Shown here piece after piece: positions 9,974-21,178 of a DNA stretch of 64,000 nt. The stretch comes from Drechmeria coniospora (lineage: Eukaryota > Ascomycota > Sordariomycetes > Hypocreales > Ophiocordycipitaceae): the NCBI RefSeq assembly GCF_001625195.1, contig NC_054389.1:7684520-7748519 (forward strand). The letters run 5' to 3'. Numbering within the stretch: the first letter of the stretch is position 1; each line of letters begins with the position of its first letter. Position numbers and translations under genes: made by a program. The notes beneath the pieces were generated by a model. The model had not been told where the DNA came from and made no database searches. It was given only the letters and a program-made list of their open reading frames with translations.

Positions 9974-11505
9974 CTATTTCATATTCTCCAGCAGATACTT
10001 GAAGCCCGCGAGCGCCTCCTCGCCGGCGGGCACGATCTGGTTGGCCGGCAGGATGAAGCCGTACCGGCCCTTGTCCCGTAGCTCTGACGTGAAGCTGTAG
10101 TCAGCCTTGACCACCTCGGCGACATAGTCGACGCTGCTACCGGACGCGCGGTAGATGGTCGTGCAGATGGGGCCGTACTCGAAGCTGAGGCCGTGCACCG
10201 ATTTGATGGCCTCGACGGCGCCGCTCGCGAGAGACTGCAGCTCGTCGTTGTTGGCGGGCAACTCGTCGCAGGTGTAGCCGTATGCTGTCGACTTGTCAGC
10301 GCCGGTGCCGCCAGCCTGGAGCCTCCGAGGCGAGGACGCGGTGAGGGGGGCGATACGTACGCGTCATGAACAGCTGCGAGTACGAGTGGTAGTCGATGTA
10401 CAGCTTCAGCCCTTGGCTCTTCTTGACCTTCAGGAGAAAGTCGGACAGCGCCTTGGTCTCGGGGGCGTCACCCTGGCCCATGCCGCGATAGTCCTGCGCG
10501 CAGGGGTTGCTCGACGCTCCGGGCTTCCCCCACATGTACGGCCAGTTGCGGTTGATGTCGTGGCCGACGCAGCTCGACCCCGACGACTTCTGACGGTTCT
10601 TGCGCCACAGCCGGTCGCTCGTCTGCGAGTACAGGAAGCCTGAAAAGGGATCAGCTCGCCTCCGCTCGCCTCCGCGTGGCAGGGGAAGCTCGTACCGTCG
10701 GGGTTGACGATGGGGAAGAAGTAAAAGTCGTACTTGTCGACGAGCGCCTGGATCTCGCCGCCGCTCTTGAGGCCGTCGAGGAGCGCGTTGGCGAAGAATT
10801 CGACCACCTTTCCGCCCGACGTCAGTCGCCCTTTGCCGTGCCGTGCGGCGCCGAGGAGAACAAGCAACGTACCATGGATGTGATCCACTCGCGGGCGTGG
10901 ACGTTGCCGTGCAGGACGATGGCCGGCTTGTTGGCCTTGCCGCTGCTGCCCCAGAAGTGGATGCCGGTGATGGCATTGCCCTGGAGAGAGTTGCCCGACG
11001 TCACAATCTCCGAGTTGCTCGCGTGGCTGGCCTGCAGGTCGCGGAGGAACTGCAGATGGTCGCTGTACGCGTGGTACGAGTTGAACCAGGTGCCGTTGAG
11101 GGAACCCTCTGTCGACGCGACGTCAGCATCGACCTTGGACGCGATCCGACGCGCGACGAGGGGGGGGGGCGTCTCACCGACGTAGGTCTGGAAGGCGCCT
11201 TCATCCGCGATGGACGAGCCCAGGTCCTCGTGCATGGCGACCATGTCCATGCCCTTCATCTCGCGCCGGAAAGCGGCGAGCTTGCTGGGCGGCACCTCGA
11301 TGTCGGCAAAGGCGCCCTTGCGCGACGGCGGCTGCCACGTGCTGAGGCCGAGCTTGGCGATGACATCGTTCACATGCTGCGACTTGGTGCCGACCTGCAC
11401 GCGGAAGACCTTGTAGCCTTCGTACGAGACCGTCGTCGGCGCGCCCGGAACGGCGACGGCCGAGACGCCGGCCAGGAGGGCCGAGAGCACGGCGATGGAT
11501 TTCAT
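9974..11505 (-). CDS. Secreted zinc metallocarboxypeptidase, M14A family
   Basis: Extracellular exopeptidase removing C-terminal residues from peptides. CDS is complement of join(9974..10284, 10361..10639, 10696..10807, 10873..11108, 11178..11505), 421 residues, normal for fungal CPA-like enzymes. Residues 1-17 are a signal peptide; about 28-105 form the activation propeptide; the rest is the catalytic domain. Zinc ligands are His180 and Glu183 (GNVHAREW) and His310 (IDYHSYSQ). Arg256 lies in DINRNWP, the substrate loop YGYTC follows, and the catalytic Glu386 is in SFTSELRDKGRYGF. All four introns (69, 65, 55 and 76 bp) have GT-AG ends, and joining them rebuilds NPDG and LFMTPYGYTC. All catalytic residues are present, so the enzyme should be active. 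Such enzymes are common in fungi that feed on animal protein. Confidence 0.92.
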
Positions 11506-13066
11506 GACGCCGTGGGCCGCTTTCCGCTCGGCTGATCCGATGCAGCTCTCCTCGCGCGGCCGAGACCGACTCTGACTTTCCGCGCCTCTCTGCCTCGTTC
11601 TCCTTCACTCTCGGCACCTCGGTCGCGTCTGCTTCGAGGGGGCTTGGTTGGCTGGTCTCCGTCGGTCCGTCACCGATGCGAGAGCGGCTTGATTCACCAG
11701 TTTGTCGCGGCACGAGGAATGGATCCGAGTGAATCAAGGAGACGAGTCTTTGCTCATGCTTCATCCAACCGCTGAGGAAATGAGACGACGTCCAAGGTTG
11801 CAATCCGGACCCGGGCCTGGCGAGGGATCGTCGGCCATTTATCACATCGTCTCCATCTCTCGACGATGAGACGGTGAATGCTGGCGACGATGAGGCTGAA
11901 GCGTCTCGAGATTGATGGCAGGAGGACCCTTTCCCGCTACAGTAGGTCGTCTCGCTGCCAGACCGATAACCTTCCCCATCCGGGAGCGCTCGTGATGGCA
12001 TCACCGTTGGATCTCGAGGCCGGCAGCATCGCCGCTCGCCGTTTCGAACCACGACGCCCACCCTTCCGACGTCGCAAATAGAAACTGCCCAATGCAGGGC
12101 GAGGCGCATCTATGTTCCAGCAACTCACGTGCTGTCAGGTCATGACTTATTCTTAGTAGCGTTGCCTCCGCCAACTGCCGATCCCCACCGAGGCGATTAC
12201 TGACCTGCCGGATGCAGGTGTCGGTGGGAGGCCAGCCTTCCAATTCCATGATTTCTGACGCAGCAGCCGCCATGGCGCGATGCTGATTGGAGTCTGACTT
12301 CTGTCGACTATTCGCCTTGCTCCTTGCCCTCTTTCCGACCTGCCCAACTGTGCAGGTGCCAGCGCAAAGGGTGCAGCCAACATGCAGCCGATGATCCGTC
12401 TAAGCGACGGGGCTGATGATGAAATCGACAAGCCAGACTTTGGCTGCCATATCATAACCTCGAGACGCCACCGATTCGCCATTGCTCGTCCGTTCTGCTC
12501 CATCCGGTGTCCACCCGCCTCGGCTCCCACATAAGCTGAAGGGGATGCAAGAGTTGGCAAAGTATCCCGAGCGGTCTGCAACAGCAGGCGGTTCCGGTTC
12601 TTGCCAACACCGCGTCTACCGTCTGCTTCCCCGAGCAACAGCTGAGATGCCTGTTAGGGGCAACGGAAATAATGAGTCACTCTACGAGGACCGCCCTCCG
12701 AACGGACAGCGGGCAGGGTGCTCGTTGAGGAATGGCACAATCCGTCACCGGCGGGCGGGGAAATGGAGCGACGGAACGACACTGGAGAGTGCTCCTCCGA
12801 TGAACACCAACATTCATTATCAAACAAGCAACTCCGTCAGCGTGGTTGCAGCCTTTGCCCCGAATCGGCATGCACCTGTCAGATGAAGATTCAACTCGTT
12901 CATACCGAAACGCTTCATCATGTCACTTTCTCGTTTTGTACTCGTTCTCATATTGGATGTGGCCATCCGCCGGGGCATCATCTTACTCGCATCCGCTTCG
13001 CAGGTTTTCCTGCTCCATGTACAGCAACGATTCATCCAGAGTAACCATTCGTCCGGCGCCAACAGT

Positions 13067-13255
13067 TGCTCTCTGCTCTGGCCTGCTGCTTGACCCGACC
13101 GCCGCTGGCACATGGGTGGCCTCGAAGCCCCCTCCGGTTTGAGTTCAGCCCATGACGGATGCTCTCTGCTCTGGCCCACGTTTGAACCGACCGCCGCTGG
13201 CACATGGGTGGTCTCGAAGCCCCCTCCGATTCGACTTGCGCCCATGACGGAACTC
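13067..13255. repeat. Two tandem copies of a 93-bp unit
   Basis: TGCTCTCTGCTCTGGCC...ACCGACCGCCGCTGGCACATGGGTGG...TCGAAGCCCCCTCCG occurs from 13067 and again from 13160 with about ten differences. Confidence 0.85.
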
Positions 13256-13507
13256 AACGCACTGTACTTGTAGAGCCACCGGAGTCGTGATGGTTCTGGT
13301 GGGAACTTTGTGCTCTTTGTGCGCAACATCAAGATGCAGTACTGGCTGTTGAGCCGGATATTCTGTCTCGTTTGAATGGCCCGCCATGGGTCGATTCTGA
13401 CTTGTGCATCAACATGGTGAATCGCGTATTAGGAATCGCTTGCGTGGATAGAACGCGTCTAGGCAGGTAATGGTGCACGATAGGAATATCAAGGCAGGTT
13501 CTAACAA

Positions 13508-13890
13508 TATTGTGCCCCGGGGTTGGGGTAAGACATGATTCTATTCAGTTGATGGAGGCCACTCAGTGCCACGGCGATTCAACACGCTGGATGTAGGGCG
13601 CAGTGGTTGACCGAGTGAAAAATCGACCGAAGAAGAACAACGATGAAAAGTATCAAACCACCAGCCAGGATTACATGATACCAGTATACGATGGTAACAT
13701 GGGAGCAGGTTCCGACAACTCCGACTGGCGGGTTCGGGTTGGGGAGGATTTCTATTCAGCAGATGCAGACAATTCAGTGCCACGGCAACTCTCCGCTGGA
13801 CGTGGAGCGCAAGAGATGGCAGAGTCAAAACGGAAAGGAAAAAAAAAAAGAAAAATATCAGACCAGCATCCAGTGTTCTATGGTAAAGAT
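13508..13890. repeat. Diverged tandem duplication of about 200 bp
   Basis: Both copies share GGTTGGGG...TTCTATTCAG, then TCAGTGCCACGGC, then GCTGGA-GT-GGCGCA, then AAAGTATCAAACCACCAGCCAGGAT (first copy) versus AAATATCAGACCAGCATCCAGTG (second), and finally ATGGTAA. The second copy contains an A-rich tract (about 13838-13852). It is non-coding as far as can be seen. Confidence 0.7.
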
Positions 13891-14023
13891 TGGCCACTCG
13901 TATGCCAATGGTTGGTGATTTCAGCACCCAGTCAAGATCCCGGTACGCCCAACAATGTATGCAACTCCGCCCCGCGACCAGCACTTGGTTCAGGGCCGCC
14001 ATCGACATCGTCCGTCACCGACT

Positions 14024-15275
14024 CTACGGCCGATGTCCCGCATCCTCCTCGCCCTCCAAGAGGACGTACTTGAGAATGTCGGAGAGCGAGATGACGCCCT
14101 TGAGCCTGTTGTCGTCGTCGACGACGACCAGCCTGTGGACCCGGCTCTTGCGTATGGTGTCGAAGAGCGAGTCGAGCCGGTCGCCCTCGCCGCAGGTGTA
14201 GACGCCGGGGCTGTCGTCGGGTCTCCTGCAGAGGGCCTCGCCGATGGTGTCGTCGAGCTCCTCGTAGGCGCCGCCCTTGATGCAGGGGATGACGTCGACG
14301 GCCTCGAAGGCGTTGAGGACCCTGTTCTCGGCGTCGACGACGGGGATGCAGCTGATGTTGCGGTCGACCATCATGTGGATGGCGTCGAGGACGGTGTCGT
14401 TCATGCGGGCCGTGGCCAGGTTCTCGTAGGTGCCGAGGTTGATCTCGCGGACGCAGCGCTTGAGCATGACGGTGTGCTGCTCGTTGTTGACGGCGATGAA
14501 CTTGAGGATGCGGTACTGGGTGATAACGGAGATGACCGTGTCGCGCCCCGTCTCGTCGTCGACGTCGACGAGGGGGATGCGGCGCGCGCGCGTCTTGAGC
14601 ATGCGACGGCAGGCCTCGTAGAGGGGCTGGCAGGGATGGACGGAGACGGTCTCGATGGGGATGGCGCCGATGGCCTTTTCGATGTCTGCGTGCAACGAGC
14701 GTCAGCGTCCGTCGCCGTCGGATCTCGAGGGGAGCTCGCCCACCTCGGAGGCTGCTCAGGCGGAACTGGTCGAGCTTGCTGATCTCGTCGGGAAACTGGC
14801 AGTAGTACTGGATGACGTTCATGAAGTCGGTCGACGTCAGTATGCCGGCGAAGCGGGACGTGGCCGAGTCCCAGAGGGGAGCGGAGACGATGGCTGGCCC
14901 ACCCAGGTCAGCACGCGAGCGGTTCGTCGGTCGGCCCGTCCGTCTCTTGACGGGCGTTTTCGGGGGTCGACGTACAGTTTTGAATCAAGATGTTGAGGCT
15001 CTTCTTGATGAGCAGATCGGTGTCGAGGACGATGAGGCGGAAGGAGAGGGGCAAAACGTCGTAGCTCGTGCGGACCTTGAGGAAGTCGCGGATGGCTTTC
15101 TGCATCGCCACGGAGTCAGCACCGACGCGAGGGAAGGCGAGGCAGGTTCGCCGTCGCCGGCTCGCCGTCGTCGACGCGGCATCGTCGGGGTGGGCGGGGA
15201 GGAGCTCACCAGGCCCTGCCGCTGCTCCCTGTCGAGTGGGCCGGGGGGCGTGGGGGATTCGGTCGTCGCCGCCAT
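14024..15275 (-). CDS. snf4: AMPK/SNF1 complex gamma subunit (four CBS domains)
   Basis: Regulatory adenylate-sensing subunit of the SNF1 kinase, which controls glucose derepression and energy balance. CDS is complement of join(14024..14685, 14744..14893, 14976..15099, 15210..15275), 333 residues, close to the budding-yeast size. Hallmarks in order: [30 protein letters not shown] with [13 protein letters not shown] (CBS1), [20 protein letters not shown] with [13 protein letters not shown] ITQYRILKF (CBS2), [19 protein letters not shown] (CBS3), and [20 protein letters not shown] followed by DILKYVLL (CBS4). Introns are 110, 82 and 58 bp. The start at 15275 has a good ACCATGG context and fits the family length. 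The frame is open upstream to an ATG at 15638, which would add a 121-residue Pro/Ala/Ser-rich extension with a weaker context; both are possible. Confidence 0.93.
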
Positions 15276-18093
15276 GGTCGGGGCAGCGGACGGAATGGTG
15301 CTCCGGGTCGTCTCGAGGCGCGGGCGGGAGGAGGGAGCGACGATGGGGGGGAGGCGCGATGCCGACGGCGATGATGACGGTGCGTGGTTGGTGCCGGGCG
15401 GTGGTGGTGCAGAGGCGGGAGGACGAGAAGCTCGCCCAACCGCTGGCCCAACCGCTGCCGGTTCCGGCGGCCCAGCTGGCAGGACGGCGGCGGCAGCGAA
15501 TGGCTCGCGACGCAGCGACCAGCGCGACAGCGGAGCAGGAGCAGCAGGGGGCTTCGCTGGCGCGGGGTCGTCGGCGCGGCCACCGCTAGCCTGGGCGGCG
15601 CTCCCCGTCGGTTCCGTCGGGTCGGTCGAGTCGTCCATTCATTCGTCTTCGATTCGTGACGCAGTGGTGATAAAATCCGTCGACTTTTTTGTGCTCGTCT
15701 TCTCTTCCCCCAGCCGCCTCTTGGCCCTGCGATGATGTCGAGAGGATGCTTCGAGACGAGCGGGGGGGAGAGACGGTGGCAAATCTCCAGCACACCTAGA
15801 CTCGCCGCAAGCACAGCAGCCGCAGCGCTACAGGTGGTGGCCAGCGGTGGTGGCCAGCGGTGGTGGCCAGCGGCTGTGGCCAGTTAGTGGTGCCCCGTGG
15901 TTGTGCCCTAGAGTGCTTGGGGCCCATTCACGGCTGCCGCTCATGTACATGTACATGTACATGTACATGCTCCTTGCGATGCGTACTGCACACGTACAGG
16001 TACATGCAGCTGTCAGCCGTGGCACAATGGGAGCGTCCGTAGTACCGAGTTCGAATGCCACCCGAGGCCAACGGATGGGAATCGCTACCCTGTACTCCAT
16101 ATGGACGGATGCAACGTACCATGGGGCCTGAAACTGCACACCGACGGCACAACACAGGAAGACCTGGCATGCGGGTGGCTTCCTCTCCAGCGCTCTGGTA
16201 CGGAGCCGGACGACTTCCACGAGGTTGGCTTATCATTCGAAGGCCAAAGTCGAAGGTGGGAGGGTGTTGCATCGTGCCGAATGGGACTGGGCGGGTTTGG
16301 ATGGTGCTGGGCGGTGCTGGGCGGTGCTGAGTGGTGCCGAATGGTGCCGAGTGGTTCTGTACGGTGCTGCCTGGTGAAGCGGTGTTGCCTCGTGCAGCGG
16401 TGTTGCCTGGTGCCGGCTGCTGCAGCAAGGTGTTGATCAGTATTGATCCGTGGTGCATGGGGTCGATTGTTGTGAATGATGTGAATGATGTGAATGGTGT
16501 TCAAATGGTGTTCTATGGTGTTCTATGGTGTTCAGCGTTGTTCATTTTCGGCCTGAGGCAACGTCCCTCCTCAGTGCAAGGTGGAAGGGACGACTGCCGG
16601 TTGTCCATGATTGCGTCTGTTCACTTCTGCGTCTCCTTTTCTTGTATTTGCACATCCCATTCTAGGACCTTTCGGACCGGTGCAGGAAATGCCTGTGCCA
16701 ACTGTTGACGGTGCGATCCTCGTCCTAGTAGCAAGGCTTGTTGGGATGGCGAGTGTGCGTCATGACGTGCAACTCGGCCTTGCAGCAGTTCTGTGCTTGG
16801 TGACAGGTATTTCCACTGCGATGGCAGAGCAGATGCCCTGGACCAGAGAGCCATGAGGCCTCCTCTAACTCTCCAATAGTCTAGGCCCTTCTTTCCACCA
16901 GTTCGACTAGATGGCGAGCTGCTCCCGCAGGACCCTCCCATGGCTTGGGTTTCGGCGACGACGGTGTCGGGCCACGCTTCGATGCTTGCAGCGCATGATG
17001 TCGTCGGCAAATTTTGAATACGAGTACATCGAAGGCGTGGAAAGGCTCGAAGACTACCGACCGGGGGGGACCCTTTAGTGACGGCGACGGCTCGTCACTA
17101 AAGGGTAGGAGTGCTGAGAGTGACATTTTGCATTACACTCTGATTACTATTATATAACTACTCCGTACGGAGTACTGTTGCAACAATTGCAGGGGTTCAC
17201 TGCCTCTCCCTCTGCCCAATTGGGCCCAATTGGACTGCGTCGGCAGCGACGGCGACGGCTCGTCAGCAAAGGGTAGAAGTGCTGAGCGCGACATTGTGCA
17301 TTACACTCTGATTACTATATAGTTAACTACTGTAGCAACAATTGCAGGGGTTCACGGCCTCTCCTTCTGCCCAATTGGACTGCGTCGGCAGCCATCTCCG
17401 TGCTCAACGGTGCCATGACGCGACATGGCAGTCCACTCCGATTACTATACTCCGTACTGTAGGATAAGTGCAGAGGCTCATGGCCTCCCCCCGCTCGACG
17501 GTGCCATGACGCGACATCTGGAGGGGCACCCATTCCCGCCAAGTCAAGCCTGAAACGGCTTCCCGAGGATATCTGCAACAAAAGGAAAAAAAATGGCAAG
17601 GATAGGTGCATCGCATATGCCCCCACGGCACCTCCCTCCTCCCTCGACATGGTTTGCGTCAATATGTAGCTGGTTCCCTTCGTCCCAGGTGCTTGCGAAG
17701 CACGCGAAGCAAACTCCCATAACGCCAGGCTGTGCTTGTTGTCAAACTGTGCTGTCGACGAACACCCGTGCTCGGGCACAAACAGGATGATGTTATGTAC
17801 ATGGCATGACCCGGGCCCGGCCTCGGCCGTGGCAGACCGCGTAGTTGGTGATGCTGTGTTGAAGGAAAGAAAGGCGAGATCGGTGACCAAATGTCCAACG
17901 CAACGACGGTTGCTGCGTCGAAAGAGCGCGGTAACACCCGTTGCCGGCCCATGGCGTCACCTGCGCGTATTTATTATTTTTCCCGCGTCGGGATGCCGAA
18001 CGATTTGCCGATGCCCAAGCCGATGGAAATGTAACGACGGTGGTTGTGTTGAAAAGAAATGCAACGATGGCTCGGTCGGGCCCCCCGACGGCG
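15276..18093. other. Spacer with CATGTA, CGGTGCTGGG and hairpin repeats
   Basis: Holds the SNF4 leader or N-terminal extension (15276-15638), a (CATGTA)n run at 15943-15969, 10-bp CGGTGCTGGG-type repeats at 16300-16430, GTGAATGAT / TGGTGTTCTA repeats at 16470-16530, and a two- to three-copy tandem repeat with a perfect hairpin at 17061-17540. No supported gene is seen. A tRNA-like A/B-box pair at 16015-16066 was examined and not accepted. Confidence 0.5.
17061..17540. repeat. Tandem repeat of about 160 bp with a perfect 14-bp hairpin
   Basis: The hairpin arms ACCCTTTAGTGACG (17070-17083) and CGTCACTAAAGGGT (17093-17106) are exact reverse complements around a 9-bp loop. The following unit (GTAGGAGTGCTGAGAGTGACATT...GCAACAATTGCAGGGGTTCAC...CCCAATTGG) recurs from about 17240 with GTAGAAGTGCTGAGCGCGACATT. 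A shorter third copy starts near 17390 (CCATGACGCGACAT...GATTACTATACTCCG). In the second copy the hairpin arm has changed to CGTCAGCAAAGGGT and no longer pairs. Confidence 0.8.
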
Positions 18094-18567
18094 TCACCTG
18101 CGCTTGTTGTTGCCCCAGATGGGAGCGCCCAAAGGTTTGCTGACGCCGAAGCCGATGGCGACGGCGAGGCCGACGACGAGCAGGACGACGGCCACCTTGA
18201 CGGCGATTCTCGTGCGGCGGTTGAACCTGCTCATGCAGGTGCAGCTGCGCTGGCTCTTCTTGGCCGCCTTGGCCCGCTGCTTCCAGTGGTCCTTGCCCGG
18301 CCACACCTGGCAGTCGTTCTTCCTCGTGAGGACGATGCTGGCGCGAGGGCACTTGTCCATGGAGCTGCTGGTGACCATGGCTTCCATGTCGGTGTCGAAG
18401 GGGTTGACATCCCTCTCGGATCTTGGCGTCGACTGCCCGCTGCGGTAGGGTTCTCTGTCGTAGGAATTGATGCGCACGACGGGGTTGGGGAGGACGGCCG
18501 TTTCGGTGGGCGTCGAGACGGCACAGACGGTGCTCGTCGGTGATGTTTTCGTTTCGTTGCTCTCCAT
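18094..18567 (-). CDS. Small single-pass membrane protein of unknown function
   Basis: 157 residues, one exon. The N-terminal two thirds are polar and Ser/Thr-rich (VRINSYDREPYRSGQSTPRS, ERDVNPFDTDMEAMV) followed by a basic Cys-containing stretch (NDCQVWPGKDHWKQRAKAAK, SCTCMSRFNRRTRIA). Residues about 121-142 (IAVKVAVVLLVVGLAVAIGFGV) form one transmembrane helix, and a short tail SKPLGAPIWGNNKRR follows. Basic residues before the helix predict a cytosolic N-terminus (type II or tail-anchor topology). The pair of cysteines in CTC just before the membrane could be palmitoylated. I recall similar uncharacterised proteins from other Hypocreales but know no function. The ATG at 18567 is the first in-frame Met preceding the conserved-looking sequence; the frame is open further upstream. 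A 14-bp minisatellite starts 250 bp upstream. Confidence 0.7.
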   Translation of the reverse strand: MESNETKTSPTSTVCAVSTPTETAVLPNPVVRINSYDREPYRSGQSTPRSERDVNPFDTDMEAMVTSSSMDKCPRASIVLTRKNDCQVWPGKDHWKQRAKAAKKSQRSCTCMSRFNRRTRIAVKVAVVLLVVGLAVAIGFGVSKPLGAPIWGNNKRR

Positions 18568-18817
18568 CGTCACCGATTCCACGTCACGATGGACGTCGAG
18601 GGCGCCTCGGGGCACGATGCCAACCTGTGCTGGACACTCGACGAGGCGGTCAAGGGTATGGGCAGCGGCCGATGGAGCGTCGTAATGAGGCCGTCGTCGT
18701 ATACAAACGGCACTCGCGGACTGGTGGCGGCTCGTATTATCTGAAGAGGACAAGGTCAGCACCACGGCACGTCGAAGCGCGGCGACGGGGGGACGGCGAG
18801 CCGGTCGTGCCATCCAA

Positions 18818-19217
18818 GGTTCGCCCTCTCAGGTTCGCCCTCTCAGGTTCGCCCTCTCAGGTTCGCCCTCTCAGGTTCGCCCTCTCAGGTTCGCCCTCTC
18901 AGGTTCGCCCTCTCAGGTTCGCCCTCTCAGGTTCGCCCTCTCAGGTTCGCCCTCTCAGGTTCGCCCTCTCAGGTTCGCCCTCTCAGGTTCGCCCTCTCAG
19001 GTTCGCCCTCTCAGGTTCGCCCTCTCAGGTTCGCCCTCTCAGGTTCGCCCTCTCAGGTTCGCCCTCTCAGGTTCGCCCTCTCAGGCTCGCCCTCTCAGGC
19101 TCGCCCTCTCAGGCTCGCCCTCTCAGGCTCGCCCTTTCAGGCTCGCCCTCTCAGGCTCGCCCTCTCAGGCTCGCCCTCTCAGGTTCGCCCTCTCAGGTTC
19201 GCCATCCCCGGTTCGCC
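18818..19217. repeat. 14-bp minisatellite, about 27 units
   Basis: GGTTCGCCCTCTCA repeats head to tail with near-perfect identity. From about 19085 most units carry GGCTCGCC in place of GGTTCGCC, one unit has CTTTCA, and the last units decay to GGTTCGCCATCCCC. The two-subtype order suggests block-wise expansion. The 14-bp period shifts frame each unit, so the open frame across it is not evidence for a protein. It lies just upstream of the membrane-protein gene at 18567. Confidence 0.95.
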
Positions 19218-20224
19218 ATCCGTCGTGCAGGCAAGGGCAAGAGGGCCACTCACGGGAACGGGGCTCGGCTCGTTCGAAAGCGACGAGAGAAATAAAGGGC
19301 AAATCTCGCAACGAGGGTCGGGAAGATGAGCTCGACGGGCTGCGGAATAGATGGTTCCGGCAAGGGCGAGGGAATGAAAAAGGGCCTGCTCCGTCAACGC
19401 AGCGATCGGCGAGGATGGGACTCGAGACGTCGACGGTCGCTTCAGGAGGGATGGAAAGGTATTGGCAGGACGAAGCGGGCGAGAAGAGGAGGCGTCAAAG
19501 GGCCGTCGTCGGCTACGAATACGACGGCGAGCGGGAGGTTGGACGACGGTGGAAGGATGCGGCAGTTGAGCGAGGGAGGCCAGACGATACGGTGAGGAGA
19601 TTGCGAGGAAGGGGATGGGGATGGGGATGGCCAGCCGGCCGTGGTCCGTGGGTGGTCGCATTTATTATTATTAGTGGAGCCAGCACTGCCAATGGGTTGT
19701 ACTTGCAGTACTGTAGTTGGGTGTACAGTACGGAGCACAGTGCTTGCCGTGCATGTACTGTACGGAGTACAGTATTACTTGCTGTACATGTACAGTACGG
19801 AGTACAGTGCATACAGTACTGCACCCTGTACAGTACAACAGAGTACAGTACTTACAGTACTGCACCCTGTACAGTACAGTAGAGTACTTGCAAGTAGATT
19901 GAGCGGCAATGTTTCCTTGTTCCGATCCACCCTGAAAGGTACCGTCGCCGCTGAAGACCACGGGACCTGCAGCAGCCTCCCCTCGGCCGCGGCGAATCAA
20001 GGGCCGGGCCTGGCACCGGAGCCCAGTGGCTTACAGGCTAGGTGCCGGAGGATGCGTGCCAGCTCTCCGCCAAGGTTGGCGCAAAGGTGCTGCTCGCATG
20101 GCGCTTGCAGGCGACAGTTCAGCACCCGCAGCAACGTGCCAGCACCTACGGACCACTAGTTTCAGCGCTTGGCGCTCATGTACCGAGGCGCTCGCACCAT
20201 CCATCATGTCCTTAGTACCCAACA

Positions 20225-20362
20225 TGTACCCGCACCACCAGCACCCGCATCGCCAGTACCCGTACCGCAAGTACCCGCACCGCAAGTTCCCGCACCGCAA
20301 GTACCTGCATCGCGAGTACCTGCATCGCGAGTACCGGCATCGCGAGTACCTGCACCGCGAGT
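20225..20362. repeat. 15-bp minisatellite, about nine units
   Basis: Units of GTACCYGCAYCGCRA (for example GTACCTGCATCGCGA three times) run from about 20225. Because 15 is a multiple of three, frames read as pentapeptide repeats (HREYL-like in one, VPASR-like in another). No start, signal or flanking domain supports a real protein. Confidence 0.85.
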
Positions 20363-21178
20363 ACAGTGCAGTACCTGCAGCACCCGCCGCATGCCGGCCA
20401 CCGTTCGAGCCAAGGCTGTCGGTCGAACCTTGTCCGCCGCTGCTACGTTCGAAACGTCATGGCCGAGCACGGCGGAAAGGAGACCGACCGAGGGTGCGAC
20501 GAGTGCAGTGCCGGGCGCAGGCGTCGCACCTCGCGTAGAGTTGCCAGGCACAGCGAGTTGGGAGCGTGCCGGGCACCACGGCGGTACCTGTGGACGCCTG
20601 GTGGACGCCTGGTGGACGCATGGTGGTGGATGAAAGGTGGCGAGCCGAAACCTCATGCGCTCGGGGGCGCCGTGTCTGATAAACAATCCCACCCCCCTGC
20701 CCTCTCTGCCCCCCCTGCCCTCTGCGCCTTCATCTCCTTTGCTTGCTTCTGGATTGCTTCCCCGCATGATTGGAAACGGAAGGGCGTTCAGGCGGCGACT
20801 TGCACTGCCGGGGGGTGACGACGAGCCGTCGATGGCAACCCATTCCATCGGCCGTGCACAGTGTAAGTACTTACGGCACGGAGTAAGCATGAGCCGAACA
20901 GTGCATGTACATGCGCAATGTGCATCGTTCCAGCAGGCAGCCAACACGGCACAGGTACCTGCACGGTGCGGCGGCGGCGCTGTGCAGCGACAGGCGCAGC
21001 GAATCGTGGCACGATGACTGGCCGTCGTCTCCAGCAAGCGAAGAATGCCACCGCGCCGCTGGCTGTGAGCGGTGCGACGTCGTGGCAGGTGTCGACAGAA
21101 GACGGGTACCTGGATGCCTCTGCTGCCACAGCCTGTGGCGTCATGCGTTGTCACGAGGCTTGGCGGGAGGCTCCAGCA

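Larger units (their letters stand above)
11506..14023. other. Spacer with two tandem duplications, no gene seen
   Basis: The first 150 bp upstream of 11505 are the likely carboxypeptidase promoter. Elsewhere no conserved protein is visible. Open frames (such as those at 12153-12638 and 12820-13332, minus strand) have no recognisable domain and are interrupted or overlapped. Two local duplications lie at 13067-13255 and 13508-13890 and are listed separately. Confidence 0.5.

Noticed and set aside
16015..16066. tRNA-like sequence with an A-box (TGGCACAATGG) and B-box (GAGTTCGAATGCC)
   Set aside because: The boxes are only about 20 bp apart, the T-stem does not pair and no acceptor stem or anticodon arm can be folded. 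At most a tRNA- or SINE-derived scrap.
18540..19295. Open frame through the 14-bp minisatellite reading as RPLRFALSGSPSQV repeats
   Set aside because: The 14-bp period gives the same peptide in all three frames, so openness is automatic. No signal, domain or start supports it.
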